Below, one piece after another: positions 1 through 10,683 of a DNA stretch of 64,000 bases (position 1 is its first letter; every line of letters starts with the position of its first letter). The notes beneath the pieces are model-generated. The model was not told where the DNA came from, did no database searches, and saw nothing but the letters and a program-made list of their open reading frames with translations. Position numbers and translations under genes: made by a program. Source of the stretch: Isoetes taiwanensis (taxonomy: Eukaryota; Streptophyta; Lycopodiopsida; Isoetales; Isoetaceae); contig JAJEKV010000066.1 in assembly GCA_021234155.1 (NCBI GenBank), positions 6,052,800 through 6,116,799 on the forward strand, read 5' to 3'.

Positions 1-141
1 CTTTCAGGGGATTCAGCAGCCTGCAGCCTCTTTGATTCCTCGACTCAGGTACAAGCTATTTCAAAGCTTTCTGGTGTTCCCGGGATTAGTAGAGCGGAAG
101 TTTGCCATTTGGCGGGGCTTCTTGGGTGCTGTAGATGGTGA
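1..141 (+). CDS. Possible last-exon fragment of an unidentified gene
   Basis: Frame 1 is open from the left edge to a TGA at 139-141, giving about 46 residues. The composition looks protein-like (a GDSAACSLFDSS stretch, then VQAISKLSGVPGISRAEVCH), but I do not recognise it. The gene would start outside the window. The following sequence enters the TGTACAT-rich repeat region, so this may be the end of a host gene next to a transposon. Chance openness is a real alternative for so short a frame. Confidence 0.2.
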   Translation, partial: LSGDSAACSLFDSSTQVQAISKLSGVPGISRAEVCHLAGLLGCCRW

Positions 142-1338
142 TGATCGGTTTGTACAGCAGTAGAGTTGCAGTTTTTCTGTGAGTTTGTTGTGGAGGTTCG
201 AAGGGTGTACGTACATCGTACTGAATTGAAGGACGAATTTGTGCTTTTTTGGGGTACATTTTAGATGTACATCAAGATACTATGGTTTGTCGTTTTGTGT
301 CAGATATGCAATGATTGCAAGACCATCCCTGACATTCCCCCCGAAATTCTTGGTTAACCACCGAACCACCGAACCAATTCGAATGGATCCGTCCCTCCCT
401 TTCCGAAATTCCGCCCTTTCACAGGACGAACACCGAACGAATTCCAGAAGCAAACACATGCCAATTGAATCTACAAGAAATACAAATCAATTTCAATCTG
501 TTCATGGAGGGTGAGAATTCCAATGGAAGTGATGGTTCTAAGCGTAAGTATGCCGACATTGGCGGTGTTATGCCACAAAACAAATAAAGCGGCGTGTTGA
601 CAGTCATAGATTGCATCCTCGATTCTGTCGGCAAACGCTTCGTCCAAATCAAAGATTAGTTTTTTGTGATCGTTTGTTGCAAGATGACAGGCTTTTTCCT
701 GTTTTCGAACCTGTAATTGGAAATCCTTCCGAAGTTATTGTTATGAAATCAATGATCAGAAACTTGAAAGATGGGCTTCAAGAAGTAAAAGTCCGCTAAT
801 AGCAAAGATAAATTGGTACGCAAAACATTCAATCATTATCAATGATTGTTGGAAAAAAGGAGATATAAACAAGAATGTTTCTTCAAAATTGCTAAAGATA
901 CTGACCAAGAAATTTATCAAAAGCTGCAGCAAGAAGGAAGATAATGTCATTAAGTGGAGAAAATGTATGGGCTTTGGCGGGAAGGATGCCAAGATCAAAT
1001 AGAATCGATGATTCAATCAAATGTCGGGTTCGTGAATTTTGGCTTGACAATACCAAAGTTTCACCAAAGGTTAGAGATGTCATGAAGAGGAGAACACAAG
1101 CAATACAATACCTTGATATCTCACGGGTTTGCTCTTGTAATTGAATCAATTCAGTTTTGGAGATTATGTTTTCTTCCAAAATTCTTTCATGACTTTCTTC
1201 GTACATTCTAGTTTATCGAAAGTGACCCGTTAATGAATACACATGGTTTTCATGAAATGTATTGCATTTTACTTTGTTTACATTTATACATTGTTTACAC
1301 AAAAGAGCGTAAATCTTGCAATTGATGTGCTATTAGGT

Positions 1339-1690
1339 ACTTTTTAGATGTACATCCATTTACATGTCCATGCAATTTTGCATTTACATGTACTTGAATA
1401 TCAAAATTACATCATTTTACGGTTTAGTGTACTTTTCGTGTAATGAAGCCAAACAAATCGACATATGTACATTAGTTGTACTAATATTGTAACATTAATG
1501 TGATGTACTAATATTGGAACATTAATTAGATGTACACTTTGGATGTACATTGGATGTACATTGGATGTACAAGAATGCATCGATGGAGGCGGTTGGTTGT
1601 ACATTAGATGTACCGATGTACGATAGATGTACATTAGATGTACAAGAATGATCGATTGGAACTGTTGGATGGACATTTTATGTACATAGA
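1339..1690. repeat. TGTACAT-motif tract
   Basis: GATGTACAT, TTGTACATT and related copies recur at short, irregular spacing (for example around 1,347, 1,530-1,570, 1,597-1,645 and 1,679). The core TGTACA is its own reverse complement, so the tract reads the same on both strands. It is not a regular tandem satellite. It sits within the disrupted transposase-like region and resembles the tracts at 3.7 and 7.3-7.7 kb. Confidence 0.6.
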
Positions 1691-2641
1691 CCATACATTA
1701 ATTGTACAATAGTATAGTTCAATACTCTTTTGGCATCACGGTTGCCGACATCATTTTGCTAACATGGTCTTTAATGGTTTTGTTATTGCGCCCGAGCTTT
1801 ATCATCAGGTTTGTATATCGTAATCCCGATACCAAAATTCGCCGGCCTCGAAAGTATCTCAAACCTGATTGCATAAGGAAATTGAAGGAGAGAAACACAT
1901 GTTGTTGTGTCAAACATGAGCAAGCAGATCTGCACGTAAAGGCCTTCAATGATATGAGGAGATCCCTACATGTTAATTGCACTTGCTGCCGCTGCGATTA
2001 ATCCGTGCATCCCAAACAAAACAATGGAGTATGTCAAGCAAACAAGAAGACTTTTGATAATGTTAGTATCTTGTGGAGGTCAACGGTTTGCGAGAAATTT
2101 GTGACGGATGAATGGCATAAACTAAAATGCATCAAAGGCTTAATGTGATGAATGTGGAGTGAAGAAATTCGACATCCTGTCCAAACGAGGAAGATGGAAT
2201 TGAGAATGTGGACCGGCAAGTATATGCATATGTCAATGAGCCATCCAAAAAAGGTACATCCGTAAGGCTTAGATTAGTTGATCGAATGACAAAGCATCTG
2301 TTTTGTTAAAGAACATGAAAAATCAGCTTGCTAAGTTTACGGATCATAACTTTACAAAGACAATCGGGCGAGAGCAAACGGTTTAAAAGATGTGTTGAGA
2401 AACTCCCCGGATAATAGTGTGTTGTATGCGTTGTTGACTTTGCAGAGAACTACACATTGAAACCGAGGGACGAAGTGCAATCCGAGCATTGGAATCCTCG
2501 ATCAAATTAGTATTTTGGTCCATATTTCAATGATGAAAATAGAAGGTAAGCTTAAAAAAAAAAAGTGCATTTCTATGTTTCGGATGACGTAAAGCATGAC
2601 ACTCATTTTGTGCAACATGGTTTTAAATTACATTTGGGGAG

Positions 2642-3613
2642 GTGGACACTAAACCTTCATTATGTGTGGTCGGATGGTTGTGCATCTCAATTCAAATCAA
2701 GACGGGCATGGTATGGAATCAGAGATACCATGTTGAAAATAAAATTCGAGTGATATGGAATTTCTTTGGATCTGGCCATGGGAAAGGCACACATGATGGC
2801 GAGGCTGGTATAGCAAAGTTGTGGCTTGAGAGCGAGCAGAGAAAACAAAATGGCATGCCAGTGACAGGTGCAGAAACAGCTTGTGCAGTTTTAAGGGCCA
2901 AGGAATCGGATTGTGAAAGGGTGTTTTGGGAGGTTGGAAAAACAGATGTGAACAGGCAGCAAGCATTCAATTGCAAGACTTTACCTGGTACTCAGCCAGA
3001 TACATTACGGTCAACTATAAACCCAGCAGATCCAACAAAGTTGCTATCACGAGACCACTCGTGCTTTTGTGATGCTTGCATTAACTTCAATTGGTTGAAT
3101 TGTGAGAACATTAAACATTGTGGAGAATGGTCTCTAAAAAGTTTGGAGCCCACAGATCATATTGCCTCTTGTGGTGAAGCTGAAAACGATATGGATGTTT
3201 TGTATGCAGAAGACGAGGCTGGTTTAGATGACACTGTAGGAGTTTCAGATGTATTTGTGTCTTTTGCAGCACCAGACAATGTGGAAGGTGTTTCATACTA
3301 TGTTATCATGTGCACCAGGGAAAAGCATGCATTGGAAGAAGATTCAATTGATGACTATGGAAATGATTACTCTGCTGGCACTAGTGTCATTGAAGGACAA
3401 TATTATGAACTAATCCCAGGCTGCCACAATAAGTATAAACTGCTTCCTACTAAGAATGTTTTGGTACCTGCAGAATCTGTGATTGGGGTTCGAATCCCAT
3501 TCAAGAAAGTAAAACACAAGCTGAAGGGGGCAAGCACAGCATTTCACTTGCCAGATGAAGTCCATGAGACATTGTTATCACAACTTCCAGCAATTGTAGA
3601 TGACTTGGACTAA
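2642..3613 (+). CDS. C-terminal half of the transposase-like protein, open over 323 codons
   Basis: This is the longest open frame of the window. After about 35 out-of-frame residues it enters the family at WNFFGSGHGKGTHDGEAGIAK (residues about 39-59). A Cys-rich segment follows (CFCDACINFNWLNCENIKHC), then an acidic stretch with many D and E, and a basic C-terminal part near IPFKKVKHKLKG. It ends in a TAA at 3,611-3,613. The true coding sequence enters from the +1-shifted frame upstream, which carries VWSDGCASQFKS, so the ATG at 2,642 is probably not the start. The cysteines could form a zinc site, as is usual near the C-terminus of transposases. Confidence 0.55.
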   Translation: MDTKPSLCVVGWLCISIQIKTGMVWNQRYHVENKIRVIWNFFGSGHGKGTHDGEAGIAKLWLESEQRKQNGMPVTGAETACAVLRAKESDCERVFWEVGKTDVNRQQAFNCKTLPGTQPDTLRSTINPADPTKLLSRDHSCFCDACINFNWLNCENIKHCGEWSLKSLEPTDHIASCGEAENDMDVLYAEDEAGLDDTVGVSDVFVSFAAPDNVEGVSYYVIMCTREKHALEEDSIDDYGNDYSAGTSVIEGQYYELIPGCHNKYKLLPTKNVLVPAESVIGVRIPFKKVKHKLKGASTAFHLPDEVHETLLSQLPAIVDDLD

Positions 3614-3686
3614 GTCAGATCTGTGGTACTTTCCAGAAATATTGTAATACTTTGTTCATATAAGAGATAAGAACTGAACAAATTTT

Positions 3687-3775
3687 CATTGTACATGACA
3701 AGGACTACTTCAATAGTGCATTAGGTACATCAATGTACATAATGGACATCTTATGTACATCTGTTGTACATTCCA
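3687..3775. repeat. TGTACAT-motif tract between the convergent genes
   Basis: Several TGTACAT copies lie in about 90 bases directly after the transposase-like stop codon (ATTGTACATGAC, AATGTACATAATG, TTATGTACATCTG, TTGTACATTCC). The tract separates the two convergent genes of the putative element and could also serve as part of both 3' ends. Confidence 0.5.
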
Positions 3776-4496
3776 GAGATATTTGTTAAGTGTAAGTTGA
3801 TTAGAATTGAACATAAGAAAGTTGAATTACATAAACATTAAAAATAGTTTCAGTCATGGCAAAGATAAGAAATGGACAGGTTTTCATGTACAAATGGTTC
3901 ATATATTTATATTGTGGACATAAATACAACACACCTGAAAGTGAGCATGGCTCATAATTCATGGCCTAGCTTCAAAATGTCAGTAGGAGCCTGATATCTT
4001 ATGACTATTGCATCATGTCTTCCAGCCCGCCTAGAGGCTGTAGAGATATCCTCTAACGCAGTAGTCCATGCGGTTTCTATAGCTCGTGCCACCGGCAAAC
4101 CTTTCCATCCTACATGGCCTTCATCTTCCCGGACACGTGCCTTCCCCTAAGGGTTGTGCAACAAGTGAGTTGCTGCCAATATACATTTTGTGGTTGCTCG
4201 TTCCTCATAGTTTTCAATTTGGTCAACCTTTTCCCACGGTCCAGAACAGCAAAGATAGAGGCGATAATGGGTCCCCAACCCTATGTGCTTGCGGCTTGTG
4301 TTGGTTTCTATTACCTACGGGTGCAGTGAGAACTCTATCTCTTAGTTTCATAATAGTCTTTTGTGTTTCAGTCCATTCATCTACAAAGCAAATGAAGATT
4401 GACTTAATTATGTATACACACTCATAATTGTACCAATAAGAAAGACAGTAAAAACAGAGTACTCAAGTGCAATGAACAAAAACTTTCATACATATA
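3776..4496. other. Intergenic stretch between convergent genes
   Basis: No gene supported here. The only frames (about 4,086-4,427 +) lack recognisable motifs. The sequence is AT-rich and would hold the 3' ends of both genes. Confidence 0.3.
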
Positions 4497-7246
4497 TCAT
4501 AACATTGCTGCATTAGTCATTGGATGCTCTTTTACATACACTATACCATCTTCAGCCATTTTCAATCCATTAAGCCATGGAATGAGCTCCATGACAAGCA
4601 AACTGTCGCCAGCTAATATTGGTGTCCAAGAGAAAGGACATATGTAGCTTCCTACGGGATTCAGAGTGGATTTGTATCTCTCGTCATCGATCAAAACTGT
4701 ATTTCCATAGTACTCTGGGTACTCTTTCCATACCACAGCTAATGGCTTCACAAACAACCCCTTTTGAGGTTCAGTAGGGTGTTTGTGTGGCAGAGTCCAA
4801 CACTGCTCCTGGCTGTAAACAAACTTCAGCTTTATGGAAAAAGCATCACAAATTTGATCCACAATTGGTAGAAGATTTTTAGAAGTGAGTGAAGACCAGA
4901 TGGCAACATCAAACCCTTCTCTTACAAATGCAAACAGTGATGCTAACCCTGGCCCTGTTTCCTATATTGAATTGAAGCTCATCTTTCTGGATCTTTTGGT
5001 ATCTTGAGTTAATATTTTCATTCTTGTGCACACTCTTGCCCAACACAGAATTTAAGTCAAAGATAATGAGCTTTCTCCCTGAATTAGATGATTCACCTGT
5101 CAGCAACAAAACACTTGAGAGTCTATTCACAATTTATAATTACATTTCAGATTACACAATTGAGAAAACACATTGATAATTACACAATTCTTATTTGCAC
5201 AGGTGTAAGTGAGCCAAATAAATTAATTTTTTCATTACTTATTGAGTACAAAGAAGCTCGGAGCATGGCTCATACAAAACTGTAATTCACAAACAAGTCA
5301 AAGGGACTATCTACCCTGTGTAGGAACAACTGCTTGTATATTCATCTCGCCTTCTACAATTAATGCCTCCATTAGATGATCCCCTCCGTGACTTGGCATA
5401 GGCATCGATTGAACCAACCGGGTGTCATCTCGCATGGTGCACAAGTATTAGAGGACTATACCAACAAATAACTAATAGGAAAATAACATGTTCTACTTAC
5501 AAAAATGGAGTTTGGCTGTGCATCAACCACGGCATCTATGAATTTGTGCATGTAAGCCACAATGTACATGCAAGGGTTGCTGGTACTAGTTTCTGGCATT
5601 TTAGGACAGAACACAGGAGCATCAAAGTTCTTCCTACCATGGTTTAAATTTGTTGGATCCGAGCATCATGTTATTGATCACAAGCTTATGAAACCCGAAT
5701 TGCAATGTGAGAATAAATCAAGCATAAGAAATTGCAATATGAGAATAATCAAATCATAAAACTAAAACAGAAACTCATACTTACGGACCACTTTAGCATC
5801 GGGTACATAGCCTTTGACAGGAGAGAGGATCAGATACTTGGGCTAGCTATAGATGGACAAGAGCTTTTCAGGACCAGCAAGCACAAGTATTGCCAATGCC
5901 ACATTTGGGCCTTGCGCAATTGGAACAAATATGTATTGGCATCTTGCAATCAAAATGCCATCCAGCCCTTCCTTTATGTTAGTGTTCGTGCATCCGCCCC
6001 CCCGTTCTTGAGGGAATTCACAAAATTCGGAAGGTGTCGATTCGAACCGTAAAAAACTTGTGTTTCCAATCGGATGGAAGATCGCTACAAAGGTACGCAC
6101 ACAAATCCGAATACATATTAATACATAAGATGAGTGACTTAGGGAATGAAATAACATAAATATGTTGAAATGCTAGCCTACCTCCCATAGACATCTACCA
6201 TCTTAGAGGTCAAGTCCGACTTCCAGTGAGAACTTCGTCAACATCACTTTGAAAGATAGAGGGTGCGGGCTTAGGAGGACAAATCCCTATAAGGAGTGAA
6301 TGGAACCAACCTTTTCGGTCGGTTCACTAAACGTACATAAGGAAACAACAAAGCATTAGCAAAAGAATATATCTATTGTAATCAATTGTATATTACTCAC
6401 CTTGTAAATTCATCACCGCTTCAAGCATCTTACGTGGATTGCTTTGCACCTTATTTGTTATCACATCAATATTTGCTTGTAGATCCTCATCCTCTTCCTC
6501 TTAGGTTCCGGCTTCGGAAGGATCGGGATCGCCTTCCTTCCGCGGCCCGTGATCGTGTCCTATGTACAAAAAAATGTGGTTAATTATCATAAATCCGAGA
6601 TGTTTAACAAAATTAGTTCATCTTGGACATACCTCTTTCTAGGTGGTGGTGGCACTTTTTGCACGGAGATTTTCTTTTCGGAGGACATTTTTTTGCTGCT
6701 GGAGATTTTGCCTGTTTTTTTCCTCTTGGAGTGCCATCACCAGCATTCTTTTGCCTCCTCTTTGGAGTGGACTCAACTACCAACTCAGCTTCCTCTTCCC
6801 TGGTATCTCATGGGATAAAATCTGGATCTGATTCCTTTGTAGCTTCTTACGTAATGAGTCCAGGCGGGATCTGCAGATGATCTTTGAGGACGAAAGCTGA
6901 ATCTTTCTTAGCTTCTACAATTACTAATTTAGCACTTGGTGATGAAGGAGTTTCTGTTGCAGCAGTCATTGAAGGGTCTGCACCTGCAACTACTTTAGCA
7001 TTCTCAAGTGCCATCCTCTCAATTTCCTCAACTTCACTTTGCCATGTTCGAGGAGGCATTGCGGCATTGTTCTATTCGGCAATCAGTAAATGTCATTGGT
7101 GATCTGGAGCTGGAAGGTAGAGGGTCTACAGATTCGGTCTGCTTATTATGCTCAGTCAAATCTGTAAAGAGAGTCGATGCAGATGGCTCAAGAACATCAG
7201 CCATTAAAGCTGCTTCTGGGATAGGAACAGCCTCATCTGCAAACAA
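4497..7246 (-). pseudogene. FCP1/NIF-type HAD phosphatase-like gene, multi-exon, with stops and frameshifts
   Basis: Reading down from 7,246: an acidic/Ser-rich N-terminus, a segment MPPRTWQSEVEEIERMALEN, and a Lys/Cys-rich segment with TPKRRQKNAGDGTPRGKK that could be a nuclear signal. An exon encoding NKVQSNPRKMLEAVMNLQG ends at a good GTGAGT donor near 6,405. Further exon pieces lie at about 6,300-6,180, 6,080-5,780, 5,690-5,510 and 5,440-5,300. The C-terminal domain (5,090-4,497) has RKLIIFDLNSVLGKSV, then after a frameshift FVREGFDVAIWSSLTSKNLL, VFVKP-type spacing, TVLIDDERYKSTLNPVGSY and a C-terminal YVKEHPMTNAAML. The WSS and LIDD elements are typical of the FCP1 homology domain, which dephosphorylates Ser/Thr residues, for example in the RNA polymerase II tail. 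The second Asp of the DxD motif is Asn here (DLN). At least four in-frame stops or frameshifts are seen. Confidence 0.6.
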
Positions 7247-7307
7247 ACAAATGATCTAAATTTCAATAGACATAAAAGAACATGAAAACAGAACTAATGA
7301 GAAATAT

Positions 7308-7735
7308 CTGGTACATTCTGCCAAGCATGTACATTTCATGTACATAAAATGTACCAAATGTAAGTAACTACATTTAACCATAGCCAAATGTACATGTACA
7401 TGTTCCTCAATGTACATAAAGGTACATCAGTGTACCCAGATGTACACTGATGTACCCAGATGTACCCAGGTATCCAGTTAGGGAATGTAGATCTATGCCA
7501 AAAAAAAAAGCACATATATGTAAAAAATGCACATACTTATGAATCCATCTACAGATGCACTCTAAAAATAAATGCATGTACATCTATTTGCAGATGTAGA
7601 CTCCATTAGAGACATGTACAACCGATACAAACAAGCAGGTCCAAGCTCAAAAATAAAAGCATCAATAAACAAGCAAATATATGCCTATGTACCTCGCTAC
7701 AGGATGTACACTAAAAAGTTATACATGTACAAGGA
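7308..7735. repeat. TGTACAT-motif tract, right end of the putative element
   Basis: Dense copies of TGTACAT, GGTACAT and TGTACCCAG occur at 7,308-7,475. The unit GATGTACCCA occurs three times around 7,430-7,475, and sparser copies run to 7,735. It lies directly upstream of the first exon of the FCP1-like gene and mirrors the tract at the left end. Confidence 0.6.
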
Positions 7736-7965
7736 ATAGCAATGCAATCGAAAGCCATACATGTAGAACTATGCGGATTACAATAACAAATATGAATTAA
7801 GTGAAATATAAGTTTAAATTAGTTGAGAGCAATGCATACCTTTCACGGCCAGGGAAACCAAGTCAAATCGAATGCCCTCATCCCGGATGCAACCTTTTAT
7901 GCAATTTCGTCTTTCATGGACCAGATAACACAAGCGTAAGAGGCAATAAGCATCTACGCATGGAG

Positions 7966-8445
7966 CTAGTAAAGAACAAACCCAGTTTTGCCAAAGCCTT
8001 GGCCACAACAGGTACATGAACTGAATGTGATGAACTGCTCTATAGAAGTAGCTCCTACAGGGTAGGGCCTCGGGTGCAGAACAATAGGTCCTGCTCTCCC
8101 CATGAAATCCAAAATCTGTGAATGCCTTTGCTGAACCAATTCAATGCAATTAAGTTTTTCCTTTGCTTGTTCAATTGAGATTTCATGCCTTTCAATTTCT
8201 TTAGTTGCTTCCTGCAAACCAATGTCTAGCTTAGAAGAGTGCTGCTCTTTATCATGTCTACTCATAACCAAGTCTTCCAACTTGTACTTCAACACTCCGA
8301 ACATAACTTGATTTCCAGCAGGATCCTTATGGGCACCACTGGCTATGGTGATCCAACTGCGCTGGATGAGAAATGAATCTGTGCTAATGTAGAAGTTGGA
8401 AAGGGGCACAGATTCGCAAAAAAGGGGATTCCATGAACCAATTCT
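7966..8445 (-). CDS. Unassigned exon with coiled coil and a CxCCGxG tail
   Basis: A clean open reading of about 155 codons. It opens with a hydrophobic, conserved-looking part (STDSFLIQRSWITIASGAHK), continues with a charged heptad-like stretch around residues 50-95 (EATKEIERHEISIEQAKEKL) that suggests a coiled coil, and ends in a Pro-rich segment and CTCCGQGFGKTG. A possible acceptor (ACCAG) lies just upstream at about 8,460. It is uninterrupted, unlike its neighbours, so it may be a real terminal exon of a host gene or a further element-encoded gene. I do not recognise the family. Confidence 0.4.
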   Translation of the reverse strand, partial: RIGSWNPLFCESVPLSNFYISTDSFLIQRSWITIASGAHKDPAGNQVMFGVLKYKLEDLVMSRHDKEQHSSKLDIGLQEATKEIERHEISIEQAKEKLNCIELVQQRHSQILDFMGRAGPIVLHPRPYPVGATSIEQFITFSSCTCCGQGFGKTGFVLY

Positions 8446-9530
8446 TGCACTATGGATTACTGGTACTCAAAAAGATCTTTTATATGATAAAGTCCTCGTT
8501 GAATGCAAATAAAGGTGCAAGTTTGTACTGTTACCACAGATAATTGCAACTATATGAGAAAACAGGTTCATTGTATGTTAAGTGCTTTTCAAACTCAATA
8601 ATCTTTAAGTACTCCGTTTATAATACAAACCATGTTAGCTAGTCCATGAAAATGAATGGCAGAGACAAGTTTCTGCCCTTACCGAGAAATAACATTTGGC
8701 CAGGTCATAAAAAAAAGGTCTTTCAAGTCTTTCCTGAGGTTTTAAAATATGTTTAAATAGATGTTTTGTCTTAATTGCGAAAAGATATGATGGCATCAAT
8801 ATCCTAATTTCATGGTCTTGTTCTATATCTTGATTAACAAATTTATCTAGAGTTCCTTCGGTAGCCTCATTGCTGTTTATGCAAGCCAACTATTTTGGCA
8901 TCTAGATGGCAGAAGATCCTACAAAACCTACATGTTCAAGCAACCAGAATGCTATAGATTGTCTTTTCTGATTTTCCTGTTTCGTCCATTTTGCAAAAGA
9001 AATAGTAGAGTGGCAACGTGCTCTCAATATAGCAGCATTACATGTCTATGTCTAAGGATAAATATCTAAATCTTTTAAAAAAATTCTCTTTTTTTATTGC
9101 AAGGTACACTGAAGTAGTTGACCAGAAGATAAAAGAACTGCAGAGAGAATATTTGTCAATGATCATATACTTGAAGGGTATTGCAGTATAACATGAGATT
9201 CGTTTCCACCTAATCAAGCATTACAATTTACAAATGTGCATCAGGCCTACCAATTCCATGGTCTGCAAATTGTACGCCGCATCTTCTAAGGGAGGCTTCA
9301 AGCATATGCCATGAAGAAATAATTTACTATGTCAGAGGAGCAGGATTGCCACCTATTTCACCAGTTAAAACTTAATTGGCTTGAAGTGAGTTTATAGAAC
9401 CAGATATGCTGTTGCTGGGGCATTGGACAGTTGACAAATATAATGCAAGACCAGTGTTGGGCAAACTTTTTAACCCCTATCGAGAAATTTCATAATGTTT
9501 CCTCAAATAGCCGTATATCGCAGTTCCCAA
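8446..9530. other. Stretch without a supported gene
   Basis: AT-rich. One 84-codon frame on the - strand (8,635-8,889) looks partly protein-like but has no recognised motif or clear splice context. Nothing else can be supported. Confidence 0.3.
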
Positions 9531-10501
9531 TCAGAAATTAGTATTATCCTTAAACAAATATGCATAAAAATCTTTCCTGCGATGCGTTAGCTCAACCGGA
9601 AATTCCTCATTCCAACCAGAGCAAACCTTCTCTACCTGAGAATTTGCCCAACAGTGAGAAAAACTAGAGACTAAAGGTAATGCATAAACTTTCTCAATTC
9701 GCTCTACAGCAACAGTGAATTTCGTTCTGCTTTCTTGCATGTTGGAAATGTAGGAATAAGTTACATATGCCTGCACATGCTTGCTTTGTTCCATCGGCAA
9801 CTCGTCCAGGTTGTCAATCAACTCCAAGCTATCTGGAACTTTGAGTCTGTTCTGTGCTTGAGAAGACAAAGGACCCATTTTAAAGCTGAAAATGCCATGC
9901 AAAGCTGTAAAATAATTTAATGCTTCCAATTCATGTGAAACTGCATTACTTTTTCAATAAGGCCAATGAAGCTCAGTAATGAGTTGCACGTTCTTGCACT
10001 TCAACATCAGCATTCTTAGCTAATGGGCTCACATTTTGCTTAATAAGCTCTATTACTTGCTCAAGGGAAGGAATAACATTTGCATCTATTAATGTTCCCA
10101 CACTAACCATATTTACCACTTCTTTTTGTAGTTTTATGTCCTTGATCCTTTCACCTGTTGACTGTAAACTGCTTCTAGCATTATTATCATCTATCATTCT
10201 ATCATGCAAACTCTATTCCAGAAAAGCATTAGAATTGGCAAGTTGACTATTTGAAATGTCATTCACCACGAAATGGGGATTTTCCAACACTTGACTTGTA
10301 TTTACTTTGTTCAGAAAGGCAGACCCGTAAAACACAAAAACTTTTAATACAACATGAATATAGACAGCTTGTCTGGAAACTGGGAGTAGCTTTGTACGTG
10401 GCTGCAAAAGTGCTTCAATAAGCTCATATGGGTTACTCGATACCTCCACAAATTCATCAACTATCCAAGCTGCAACAGAGATCTAATAATGCCGGATCAT
10501 T

Positions 10502-10640
10502 CTGAAGTAGTAGTAAATAACCTCTCAACACTGACCCCATTCCTAATAACCCTCAAAGAACCTTCAGGGCCCACGCAACAAGCAGCAAACATCTGATCTT
10601 GCTTTTCACCATAATAATCTACGAGAGAATAGATTATTTA
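10502..10640 (-). pseudogene. Fragment resembling CPSF-A/DDB1-family proteins
   Basis: The - strand reads GEKQDQMFAACCVGPEGSLR followed by VIRNGVSVERLFTTTSE and a stop. The signature (G)xxGSLRxxRNG is typical of the beta-propeller protein family of DDB1, SF3b130 and CPSF160, including the plant CPSF-A-subunit-like proteins. The fragment abuts the acceptor of the delta-adaptin exon at 10,501. It therefore lies in what would be an adaptin intron, which looks like gene-fragment capture or an insertion. The identification rests on about 15 diagnostic residues. Confidence 0.4.
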
Positions 10641-10683
10641 CGAGAGAATAATCTACGAGAGAATAATCTACGAGAGAATAGAT
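10615..10683. repeat. Short tandem repeat, unit near TAATCTACGAGAGAA
   Basis: Four imperfect copies of ATCTACGAGAGAATA follow one another; the second copy reads ATTTACGAGAGAATA. It lies between the CPSF-A-like fragment and sequence with no gene. Confidence 0.7.

Larger units (their letters stand above)
506..3613 (+). pseudogene. Transposase-like gene (DFAENY / SDGCASQFK / HGKG family), broken
   Basis: Pieces of one protein family appear in order but in different frames. They are a basic N-terminal part (about 506-950), FWLDNTKVSPKVRDVMKRR (about 1,030-1,095), LKPDCIRKLKERNTCCCVKH (about 1,850-1,915), VVDFAENYTLKPRDEVQSEHW (about 2,430-2,490), VWSDGCASQFKSRRAWYGI (about 2,665-2,722) and WNFFGSGHGKGTHDG (about 2,757-2,800). 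The last two are joined by a frameshift at about 2,720-2,755. The acidic residues in DFAENY and SDG could be part of a DDE-type catalytic core; that is inference. Proteins with this motif series occur as high-copy uncharacterised, transposon-like genes in animals and some plants. Stops and frameshifts mean it is not translatable as read, although some gaps could be introns. Confidence 0.6.
200..7740. mobile_element. Candidate large two-gene DNA transposon, decayed
   Basis: A transposase-like gene on the + strand (506-3,613) and a multi-exon FCP1-like gene on the - strand (4,497-7,246) converge on a short intergenic tract at about 3.6-4.5 kb. Tracts dense in TGTACAT and its variants lie at 200-280, 1,339-1,690, 3,687-3,775 and 7,308-7,735, that is near both ends and between the genes. 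Subterminal arrays of one short motif are common in plant DNA transposons (En/Spm, Mutator), where they bind transposase. I found no convincing terminal inverted repeats or target-site duplication, so the limits are approximate. The two genes may instead be unrelated neighbours. Confidence 0.4.

Noticed and set aside
1702-2001. 99-codon frame as an independent gene
   Set aside because: It carries the Cys-rich middle part of the transposase-like protein (CCCVKHEQADLHVKAFNDMR) and is therefore a fragment of that pseudogene.
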